Shown here one piece after another: positions 39,151-46,330 of a stretch of 64,000 bases of DNA (the first letter of the stretch is position 1; every line of letters begins with the position of its first letter). The notes beneath the pieces are model-generated. The model did not search any database. It was not told the origin of the DNA and saw only the letters and a list, made by a program, of their open reading frames with translations. The stretch spans positions 1 to 64,000 of the forward strand of contig NZ_CBTK010000028.1 of assembly GCF_000531125.1 (NCBI RefSeq), in the 5' to 3' direction. The translations under genes and the position numbers were made by a program. The DNA comes from Candidatus Contendobacter odensis Run_B_J11. Its GTDB lineage: Bacteria; Pseudomonadota; Gammaproteobacteria; Competibacterales; Competibacteraceae.

Positions 39151-39675
39151 ATGGCAATGAGCAGTCAGAAGTTTATCGCCCGCAACCGGGCGCCGCGCGT
39201 TCAGATTGAATATGATGTAGAGGTGTATGGCGCACAGAAAAAAGTGCAACTACCTTTTGTAATGGGCGTAATGGCGGATCTGTCGGGAAAACCGACTGAA
39301 CCGTTGCCCGCAGTGATTGATCGCAAGTTCCTGGAGATTGATGTTGACAATTTCGACAGTCGGCTGAAGTCGATGAAACCACGGGCGGCGTTTCGGATTC
39401 CGAACACCTTGACCGGCGAAGGCGAATTAAGCGTGGACTTGACCTTTGAGAGCATGGATGATTTCTCGCCGGCTGCGATTGCCAAGAAGGTGGATTCGCT
39501 AAACCAGTTGTTGCAAGCGCGTCAGCATCTCTCGAATCTGATGACGTATATGGATGGTAAAACCGGCGCTGAGGAACTCATCGCCAAGGTTCTGAGCGAT
39601 CCGACGTTGTTGCAAGCATTGGCTTCGGCTCCGAAGCCACAAGATGCCTCTGCCCCCACTGCCCCACAGGAGTAA
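39151..39675 (+). CDS. tssB: T6SS contractile sheath small subunit TssB
   Basis: 174-residue VipA-like subunit that forms the contractile sheath with TssC. The hallmark SSQKFIARNRAPRVQIEYDVE lies at the N-terminus, and LPFVMGVMADLSG and RTAFRIPN-type segments follow. The AAAGGGG site is too close to the ATG at 39145 and correctly spaced for the in-frame ATG at 39151, so I use the latter. tssC starts 6 bp after the stop. Confidence 0.95.
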   Translation: MAMSSQKFIARNRAPRVQIEYDVEVYGAQKKVQLPFVMGVMADLSGKPTEPLPAVIDRKFLEIDVDNFDSRLKSMKPRAAFRIPNTLTGEGELSVDLTFESMDDFSPAAIAKKVDSLNQLLQARQHLSNLMTYMDGKTGAEELIAKVLSDPTLLQALASAPKPQDASAPTAPQE

Positions 39676-39681
39676 TGCGCC

Positions 39682-41181
39682 ATGGCTGATCCGATGACCG
39701 CTGCCGAGGTTCAACCCGAGGCGGCTACACTGGAAGTCAGTGAGTTTTCCTCGCTGCTGCAACGCGAGTTCAAGCCCAAGAGTGATCAAGCTAAAGATGC
39801 CGTTGAAAGCGCAGTACGGACTTTAGCGGAACAGGCGCTGAGCAATACCGCCGTCATTTCTCATGATGTGCTCAAATCCATTGAGGCGATGATTGCGGCA
39901 ATTGACCGTAAGCTGACCGAGCAAGTCAACCTGATTCTGCATCATCCCGAATTTCAGCAGTTGGAGAGCGCTTGGCGCGGGTTGCACTATCTCGTTAACA
40001 ACACTGAAACTGACGAGATGCTCAAGATTCGGGTCATCAATGTTTCCAAGAAGGAATTGCACAAAACGCTGAAGAAGTTCAAAGGCACTGCTTGGGATCA
40101 AAGCCCATTTTTCAAAAAGCTTTACGAGGAGGAGTACGGACAGTTTGGCGGCGAACCGTTCGGTTGTCTGGTGGGGGATTACCACTTCGATCATAGTCCG
40201 ACCGATGTTGAATTATTGAAAGAGATGTCGCAAATCTCTGCGGCTGCCCACTGTCCGTTCATCGCCGGTGCAGCGCCTACGGTGATGCAAATGGATTCCT
40301 GGCAGGAGCTGGCCAATCCCCGTGATCTCACCAAAATCTTCCAGACCCCGGAATACGCGGCGTGGCGGTCGCTGCGTGAATCAGAAGATTCACGCTATAT
40401 CGGTTTAGCGATGCCAAGATTCCTGGCGCGGCGCCCTTACGGGTCTAAATCTGATCCAGTCGAAGACTTCGATTTTGAAGAAGATACCGAAGGTGCCGAT
40501 CACAGCAAGTACACCTGGGCTAATTCTGCTTATGCCATGGCGGTCAATATCAACACGGCGTTTAAGCTGTATGGCTGGTGTACCCGGATTCGCGGTATCG
40601 AATCTGGCGGTGCGGTAGAAAATCTGCCGACCCACACCTTCCCGACCGACGATGGCGGCGTGGATATGAAATGTCCGACCGAAATCGCCATTAGCGACCG
40701 GCGTGAGGCCGAACTGGCTAAAAACGGTTTTATGCCGCTGATTCATAAGAAAAACTCGGACTTTGCCGCGTTCATCGGGGCGCAGTCATTGCAAAAACCA
40801 GCCGAGTATGAGGATCCCGACGCTACGTCAAATGCCAATCTGTCAGCTCGTCTGCCCTATCTGTTTGCCACTTGTCGCTTTGCGCATTACCTGAAGTGCA
40901 TGGTTCGTGACAAGATTGGCTCGTTCAAGGAGCGCGAAGATATGCAGCGGTGGCTGCAGAAGTGGATCATCCAGTACGTCGATGGTTCGCCAGAGCATTC
41001 CAGCGAGCTGGTCAAAGCCAAGAAGCCGCTGGCCGCCGCCGAGGTGCGGGTGGAAGAGGTTGAGGGCAATCCCGGCTACTACACGTCCAAGTTTTTCCTG
41101 CGCCCGCATTATCAGTTGGAGGGCTTAACCGTATCGCTGCGCCTGGTTTCCAAGCTGCCTTCGGTGAAGGGCAGCGGTTGA
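39682..41181 (+). CDS. tssC: T6SS contractile sheath large subunit TssC
   Basis: 499-residue VipB-like sheath subunit. The hallmarks are LESAWRGLHYLVNNTETD, FGCLVGDYHFDHSPTDVELL, HCPFIAGAAP, FLARRPYG and the C-terminal FFLRPHYQLEGLTVSLRLVSKLPS. Length is normal. It is followed by a 267-bp gap with a strong hairpin and the hcp promoter, so hcp can be made at a different level from the sheath. Confidence 0.96.
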   Translation: MADPMTAAEVQPEAATLEVSEFSSLLQREFKPKSDQAKDAVESAVRTLAEQALSNTAVISHDVLKSIEAMIAAIDRKLTEQVNLILHHPEFQQLESAWRGLHYLVNNTETDEMLKIRVINVSKKELHKTLKKFKGTAWDQSPFFKKLYEEEYGQFGGEPFGCLVGDYHFDHSPTDVELLKEMSQISAAAHCPFIAGAAPTVMQMDSWQELANPRDLTKIFQTPEYAAWRSLRESEDSRYIGLAMPRFLARRPYGSKSDPVEDFDFEEDTEGADHSKYTWANSAYAMAVNINTAFKLYGWCTRIRGIESGGAVENLPTHTFPTDDGGVDMKCPTEIAISDRREAELAKNGFMPLIHKKNSDFAAFIGAQSLQKPAEYEDPDATSNANLSARLPYLFATCRFAHYLKCMVRDKIGSFKEREDMQRWLQKWIIQYVDGSPEHSSELVKAKKPLAAAEVRVEEVEGNPGYYTSKFFLRPHYQLEGLTVSLRLVSKLPSVKGSG

Positions 41182-41190
41182 GTTACCGCG

Positions 41191-41234
41191 AATCGGGTCA
41201 AACTGGTAGGCCAGCTTGCCAGTTTGACCCGATT
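41191..41234 (+). terminator. Long perfect hairpin between tssC and hcp
   Basis: A 16-bp perfect inverted repeat, AATCGGGTCAAACTGG (41191-41206) and its complement (41219-41234), encloses a 12-nt loop. It begins 9 bp after the tssC stop. There is no T-run, so it could be an mRNA 3'-stabilising stem or a partial terminator before the separately promoted hcp gene. Confidence 0.6.
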
Positions 41235-41290
41235 TAATGAACCGGTCAGTGCGGCTAATTCTTTCGTTGATTAAGAAATAAAATCAATAA

Positions 41291-41303
41291 AATCAATTTG
41301 ATA
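41291..41303 (+). promoter_or_regulatory. IHF-like site upstream of the hcp promoter
   Basis: AATCAATTTGATA matches the IHF consensus WATCAANNNNTTR at all but one fixed position, within a strongly AT-rich tract (41275-41310). It lies just upstream of the sigma-54-type promoter, where DNA bending would be expected. Confidence 0.4.
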
Positions 41304-41310
41304 TATTTTT

Positions 41311-41326
41311 TGGCATGGATGATGCT
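41311..41326 (+). promoter_or_regulatory. Sigma-54 (-24/-12) type promoter of hcp
   Basis: TGGCAT-ggatg-ATGCT, with a T before it, matches the RpoN consensus YTGGCACGNNNNTTGCW with two mismatches. The invariant GG and GC are 12 bp apart. Transcription would start near 41337, about 110 bp before the hcp ATG. RpoN control of hcp is known in several T6SS. The expected enhancer-binding activator gene is not in this window. Confidence 0.6.
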
Positions 41327-41448
41327 TTGAAGTCAGGCAACTGGGTTCGAGGTGATGGTGAATCCGGTTGCAGTCCAAGCAGCGAGTATCGCGGCTGGTT
41401 TGACCAAAACCCTTGTTTTTTTGAACTTAACCACTGTGGAGAGCAATC

Positions 41449-41955
41449 ATGGCTTTTGATACCTTTTTGAAACTGGAAGGCCCTAATGTCGCCGGCGAAT
41501 CAACCGACTCGACGCATGCGGGTGAATTCGAGATTTACAGCTTCAGCTTTGGCGCCAGTAACCCGGTGACCATCGGTTCAGGATCGACCGGATCGTCCGG
41601 CGGCAAAGTGTCGGTATCCAGCTTCAATATCATGAAGAAGACCGATAAGGCTTCGCCGATTCTGTTCAGCATGTGCGCTAAGGGCGAGCACTTTGATAAG
41701 GCTACGGTCACCCTGCGCAAAGCGGGTGGTGCAGGTGGGCAGCAGGAATATCTGATCTACACCTTCGAAAAGGTATTCGTCGAGAGCATCCAGTGGTCCG
41801 GTTCGACCGGCGGCGACGATACGCCGACCGAAAGCATGTCGCTGGCTTTTGGCACCTTCTCAATCTCCTACAGCCCGCAGAAGGCCGAGGATGGTTCGCT
41901 GGATGCCGCAGTGGTGGCGGGTTGGGATTTGACCACCAACACCGAAAAGGCCTAA
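41449..41955 (+). CDS. hcp: T6SS inner-tube protein Hcp (TssD)
   Basis: 168-residue Hcp1-family protein that stacks as hexameric rings to form the needle tube and chaperones small effectors. Seen directly: MAFDTFLKLEG, GEFEIYSFSFGASNP, VSSFNIMKKTDKASPILF, and VESIQWSGSTGGDDTPTESMSLAFGTFSISYSPQ. No fused effector domain. A GTGGAGAG ribosome binding site precedes the ATG. It has its own candidate sigma-54 promoter upstream and a terminator-like hairpin downstream, as expected for the most abundant T6SS component. Confidence 0.97.
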   Translation: MAFDTFLKLEGPNVAGESTDSTHAGEFEIYSFSFGASNPVTIGSGSTGSSGGKVSVSSFNIMKKTDKASPILFSMCAKGEHFDKATVTLRKAGGAGGQQEYLIYTFEKVFVESIQWSGSTGGDDTPTESMSLAFGTFSISYSPQKAEDGSLDAAVVAGWDLTTNTEKA

Positions 41956-41993
41956 TCGGCGTGGCTTGCCGTCTGACTTAGGCGTGTTCGATA

Positions 41994-42021
41994 GCCCGGT
42001 GGGCTTTGCCCATCGGGCATT
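41994..42021 (+). terminator. Terminator-like hairpin after hcp
   Basis: An 11-bp stem GCCCGGTGGGC/GCCCATCGGGC with one G-T pair and a TTT loop, followed by ATTT. It lies 39 bp after the hcp stop and 30 bp before tagJ, so it may attenuate transcription into the downstream baseplate genes. Confidence 0.55.
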
Positions 42022-42053
42022 TCGCTTGATTCCGTAAAGATGGAGTGGTTCTC

Positions 42054-42866
42054 ATGGCAGTCGCAGACATTCTGCGTGACCGCGCCCTGCGCCAGGCTCT
42101 GGAGCAACTGCAACAGCAGGTGCGTAAACAGCCTGCTGACCTCAAGCACCGGATTTTTCTGTTTCAGCTTTATTGCGTACTGGGAGATTGGCAGAAAGCC
42201 CTGAATCAGCTCAACGTACTGCGTGAGCTGGATGCTGAAACCTTGCCGATGGCACAAACCTATCAGGAAGCCATTCAGTGCGAAGCGCTGCGCAAGCAAG
42301 TGTTTGCTGGAGCGCGCGCCCCGCTGTTTTTCGGCGAACCGGAAACCTGGTTGGCGCTGATGCTGGAAGCGCTCAAGCTCACCGCCCAGAACGAGTACGG
42401 TAAAGCCGAGGATTTGCGTGCGCAGGCGCTAGACCAAGCTCCGGTTACCAGCGGTTGCATTAACGATCTGCCCTTTACCTGGCTGATGGATGCTGATCCG
42501 CGACTGGGGCCGATGCTGGAAGCTATTATCAACGGCCGTTATTACTGGATTCCGTTGCATCGCATTCGGGTGATCGAATTTGAACCGCCCTCTGATTTGC
42601 GTGATCTGGTTTGGTTGCCCGCCAATTTTACCTGGGCCAACGGCGGCCAGAATGTCGGTTTGGTTCCGGTTCGTTATCCCGGCTCGGAACTCTCCGAGGA
42701 CGATGCCATTCGCATGGCCAGTAAAACTGACTGGCAAAAATGTTCTGACGTGACTCAGTTGGGTCTGGGACAGCGGCTATTGGCCACCGATGTGGATGAT
42801 TACGCTCTGTTGGATGTGCGCAAGATCACGCTGGATGCGCCTGCTACCGAGGTTAGCGATGGCTGA
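42054..42866 (+). CDS. tagJ: T6SS accessory protein TagJ (ImpE)
   Basis: 270-residue ImpE-family protein; in Pseudomonas TagJ (HsiE1) binds the sheath and ClpV and tunes sheath disassembly. It shows the TPR-like helical N-terminus (KHRIFLFQLYCVLGDWQKALNQL) and the C-terminal YYWIPLHRIRVIEFEPPSDLRDLVW signature. The ATG at 42054 has a GGAG site 9 nt upstream. The 3' end overlaps tssE by 8 nt. Confidence 0.9.
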   Translation: MAVADILRDRALRQALEQLQQQVRKQPADLKHRIFLFQLYCVLGDWQKALNQLNVLRELDAETLPMAQTYQEAIQCEALRKQVFAGARAPLFFGEPETWLALMLEALKLTAQNEYGKAEDLRAQALDQAPVTSGCINDLPFTWLMDADPRLGPMLEAIINGRYYWIPLHRIRVIEFEPPSDLRDLVWLPANFTWANGGQNVGLVPVRYPGSELSEDDAIRMASKTDWQKCSDVTQLGLGQRLLATDVDDYALLDVRKITLDAPATEVSDG

Positions 42867-43374
42867 ACTGACCCAGAAGGATCGCTTGCAACCTTCGCTG
42901 CTGGATCGACTGACTGATGAGGAGCCGGATAAGCTTCAGGAATCGCGTGAAAAACGGGTTTTATCCATGGGTCGACTGCGCGAATGCGTGTTGCGCGACT
43001 TGGCGTGGCTACTCAATTCGGCGCGACTGCCCACGAGCCAGGACATTGAGCGCTATCCGTTTGCGGCCCGTTCCGTGATCAATTTCGGATTGCCGCCTCT
43101 ATCGGGAAGCATCGTTCATAATCTCGATATTAAGGATCTGGAAAACATATTGTGCCAGGCGATCCGGGATTTTGAACCGCGTATTCTCAGAAATACGGTC
43201 AAGGTTCACGCCATTCTGGCTCCAGATCAAATGAGCCACAATACATTGACTTTCGAGATTAGCGGCGACTTATGGGCGCAGCCGTTACCGCTGCAGCTTT
43301 ATCTGAAAACCGAGATTGACCTGGAAAGTGGTCAGGTCAAAATTGAGGAAGCCGGACATTCGAGTGTGCATTGA
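42859..43374 (+). CDS. tssE: T6SS baseplate protein TssE (gp25-like)
   Basis: 171-residue gp25-like baseplate wedge subunit that nucleates the sheath. The gp25 core is visible: SARLPTSQDIERYPFAARSVINFGLPPLSG, then AIRDFEPRILRNTVKV and LTFEISGDLW. The ATG at 42859 lies within the 3' end of tagJ behind a GAGG site. The stop overlaps the tssF start by one base. Confidence 0.93.
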   Translation: MAELTQKDRLQPSLLDRLTDEEPDKLQESREKRVLSMGRLRECVLRDLAWLLNSARLPTSQDIERYPFAARSVINFGLPPLSGSIVHNLDIKDLENILCQAIRDFEPRILRNTVKVHAILAPDQMSHNTLTFEISGDLWAQPLPLQLYLKTEIDLESGQVKIEEAGHSSVH

Positions 43375-45251
43375 TGGATCCGCACCTGCTCCAGTATTAC
43401 AACCGGGAATTGCAACATCTGCGCGAAATGGGCGGAGAGTTCGCCCGTGAGTTTCCAAAGATCGCCGGTCGGCTGGGTCTTGACGGTTTCGACTGCGCTG
43501 ATCCGTATGTCGAGCGCCTGCTGGAAGGCTTCAGCTTCCTGGCGGCGCGAGTACAACTCAAAATTGATGCTGAATTCCCGCGCTTCACCCAACATCTGCT
43601 GGAAATTATCTATCCGCATTACCTGGCGCCAACGCCTTCAATGGCCGTCGTCCGCTTTGATCCGGATCCCACCGAAAGCACTCTTGAACAGGGTTTTGTC
43701 ATTCCCCGGGGCAATGAGTTGTATAGCGTGTTGGGTAAAGGCGAGCGCACCGCTTGCGAATACCGCACCGCGCATCCAGTAACCCTGTGGCCGGTGGAAA
43801 TCACCGAGGCTCAGTATTTTGCCGGCAAAGAACCGGTGGCATTGCTCAACCTGCCTGATTTGCAGAAAGTCCGGGCCGGTATCCGTTTGCGGTTGCGCAC
43901 CACGCTGCCCGGTCTCCCGTTTAGTAAATTGGCGCTGGATCGATTGCCGCTATACTTGCACGGCAGTGATGCGCTACCCATGCGTTTGTACGAACAGATG
44001 CTGGCAAACACCGTCATGCTGGTGGTGCGTCCTAGTCAGCGTCCGGCACCCTGGCATGAAGTGGTGGATAGCCGCTGGATTCAGCGACTGGGCTTTGAGG
44101 AAGAGCAGGCGCTGTTATCGTATGTGCCGCCTTCGTTCCAGGGTTACCGCTTGTTGCACGAGTATTTTGCGTTGCCGCAACGCTATCTGTTTGTGGAGCT
44201 GGGTGGACTGGGGCCGGCGATTCGTCGCTGTGTGAGCAATGAGCTGGAAATTCTCATTCTGTTCAACCGGGCTGATCTGGCGTTGGAAAATACCGTAGCC
44301 GCTGCGAACTTCGCCTTATTCTGCACCCCGGCGATTAATCTGTTTCCCAAACGCGCTGACCGGATTCACCTGAGCGATCAGGTCGTTGAACATCATATCT
44401 TGCCGGATCGCACCCGACCGATGGATTTTGAGGTTTATCAGATCGCTGGTGTGACCGGAATCGGTGCCGAGGGTGAGGAGCAGGAATTCCTGCCTTTTTA
44501 TGCCAGCCACGACCGGCTGAGCCAGCGCGACCCGCGATCGTTCTACACCGTGCATCGATTGCCGCGCCTGTTGTCCAGCTCGCAGCGGCGCACTGGCCCG
44601 CGCTCAAGCTATATCGGCAGCGAAACCTATCTGGCGCTGGTGGATACCGATGAAGCGCCTTATCGGGGTGATTTGAAGCAGTTGGCAGTGACCACCTTAT
44701 GCACCAACCGCGACCTGCCGCTCCACATGCCAGTCGGTCGTGGCGACACCGATTTCACCTTGGCTTCCGGGGCGCCAGTTCGCGCCGTGCGCTGCCTGGC
44801 CGGACCCACCAAGCCACGCCCTTCTCATGCGCATGGCGATACCGCTTGGCGGTTGATCAGTCATCTAACGCTGAATTATCTGTCGCTCGCCGATAGCGAC
44901 GCCCGCCAGGGAGCGGTTGCGTTGCGGGAATTGCTGGCGCTGTACGGTGATCTGGCTGAGGCGTCGATCCGCAAGCAGATCGATGGAGTGCATTCCATTC
45001 AGTCAATCCCCGTCACCCGCCGCGCCCCGATTCCGGGGCCGATTGCCTTCGCCCGTGGTCTGGAAGTGACGGTGACGCTGGATGAAGCCGCGTTCGAGGG
45101 CGAAGGCATCTTCCTGTTAGGAGCGGTGCTGGAGCGGTTTTTCACCAAGTACGCCTCTATCAACTCCTTTACCGAAACGGTCGTCCGATCGACCGAACGC
45201 GGTGAGATCATGCGATGGCCAGCCCGGATCGGACGTCGGCACACCCTGTAG
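43374..45251 (+). CDS. tssF: T6SS baseplate protein TssF
   Basis: 625-residue ImpG/VasA baseplate wedge protein. The N-terminus MDPHLLQYYNRELQHLREMGGEFAREFPKIAGRLGL is diagnostic, with DPYVERLLEGFSFLAARVQLKID next. The C-terminus contains FARGLEVTVTLDEAAFEG and SINSFTETVV. The ATG at 43374 overlaps the tssE stop by one base; a TTG one codon earlier is less likely. The 3' end overlaps tssG by 37 nt. Confidence 0.95.
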   Translation: MDPHLLQYYNRELQHLREMGGEFAREFPKIAGRLGLDGFDCADPYVERLLEGFSFLAARVQLKIDAEFPRFTQHLLEIIYPHYLAPTPSMAVVRFDPDPTESTLEQGFVIPRGNELYSVLGKGERTACEYRTAHPVTLWPVEITEAQYFAGKEPVALLNLPDLQKVRAGIRLRLRTTLPGLPFSKLALDRLPLYLHGSDALPMRLYEQMLANTVMLVVRPSQRPAPWHEVVDSRWIQRLGFEEEQALLSYVPPSFQGYRLLHEYFALPQRYLFVELGGLGPAIRRCVSNELEILILFNRADLALENTVAAANFALFCTPAINLFPKRADRIHLSDQVVEHHILPDRTRPMDFEVYQIAGVTGIGAEGEEQEFLPFYASHDRLSQRDPRSFYTVHRLPRLLSSSQRRTGPRSSYIGSETYLALVDTDEAPYRGDLKQLAVTTLCTNRDLPLHMPVGRGDTDFTLASGAPVRAVRCLAGPTKPRPSHAHGDTAWRLISHLTLNYLSLADSDARQGAVALRELLALYGDLAEASIRKQIDGVHSIQSIPVTRRAPIPGPIAFARGLEVTVTLDEAAFEGEGIFLLGAVLERFFTKYASINSFTETVVRSTERGEIMRWPARIGRRHTL

Positions 45252-46246
45252 CCTTGTTCGAGGCGCTGCGGCGTGAGCCGTATGCGTTTCATGTTTTCCA
45301 GGCGCTGCGGCGACTGGAGTGCTTCTATCGGGATCGACCCCGGCTGGGCCAGTCCATCCGGCTGGTGGATGACCCGATCCGGCTGGCGCAGCAACCGTCC
45401 ATGGTGTTCGCGCCCTCTACCCTGGAGGCGTTTGAACCTGGCGACGGTGAACGACCGGCGCGGCTGTACCAATACTTCCTGGGATTGTTCGGACCCAACG
45501 GGCCGTTGCCGCTACATCTGACCGAATACGTCCGCGACCGCACCCGCAATGTCGGCGATCACACCTTTGCCGGCTTCGCCGACCTGTTTCATCACCGGAT
45601 GCTGTGCCTGTTTTACCGGGGCTGGGCCAGTGCGCAACCAACGGTCAGTTTCGACCGTCCGGAAACGGACCGCTTTAAGGTCTATATCGGTGCGCCGTTT
45701 GGGATGGGGATGCCGGCGTTGTGGAATCGGGATGCGGTGCCGGATCTGTCCAAGTTTCATTATGCCGGTCGGCTGGTGAACCAGACCCGTAATCCCGAAG
45801 GGCTGCGGGCGATTCTGGCGGATTTTTTCAAGCTGCCGGCTGATATTGAATCCTTCGTCGGTCACTGGTTGCCGCTGGACGAAAAAAGTCGTTGCCGGTT
45901 GGGCGAAATCCCGGCTACCGGTCTGCTTGGCATGACGGCAGTGATTGGCGAGCGGGTGTGGGACTGTCAGTACAAGTTCCGCATCACCATCGGGCCGATG
46001 CCGCTGGCGGAATTCCAGCGCTTCCTGCCTGGCAGTGACAGTCTGCGACGGTTGGTCGCTTGGGTCCGCAATTATGTTGGCGATGAACTGCTGTGGGATT
46101 TCAACCCAATCCTTAAAAAGGAAGAAGTGCCGCCGCTGGTGCTGGGCGAGGGTACGCGGCTCGGCTGGACCACCTGGCTGACCAGCCAGCCGCTGGCACA
46201 GGATGCCGACGATTTGAAACTGGATGCTGTTACTTACTGTAGCTGA
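45215..46246 (+). CDS. tssG: T6SS baseplate protein TssG
   Basis: 343-residue ImpH/VasB baseplate wedge protein. Diagnostic stretches are EPYAFHVFQALRRLE, GPLPLHLTEYVRDR, DLFHHRMLCLFYRGWASAQP and GTRLGWTTWL. It begins inside the 3' end of tssF, showing strong translational coupling. An 84-bp gap precedes tssH. Confidence 0.95.
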   Translation: MASPDRTSAHPVALFEALRREPYAFHVFQALRRLECFYRDRPRLGQSIRLVDDPIRLAQQPSMVFAPSTLEAFEPGDGERPARLYQYFLGLFGPNGPLPLHLTEYVRDRTRNVGDHTFAGFADLFHHRMLCLFYRGWASAQPTVSFDRPETDRFKVYIGAPFGMGMPALWNRDAVPDLSKFHYAGRLVNQTRNPEGLRAILADFFKLPADIESFVGHWLPLDEKSRCRLGEIPATGLLGMTAVIGERVWDCQYKFRITIGPMPLAEFQRFLPGSDSLRRLVAWVRNYVGDELLWDFNPILKKEEVPPLVLGEGTRLGWTTWLTSQPLAQDADDLKLDAVTYCS

Positions 46247-46330
46247 GGAGCGAGGAATGCGGCGTGACCGGATTCCCCGAAGCGCGCCCGCCGCATTTCT
46301 CACGCCTTACCGCTCATGGAGTTCAAGTTT

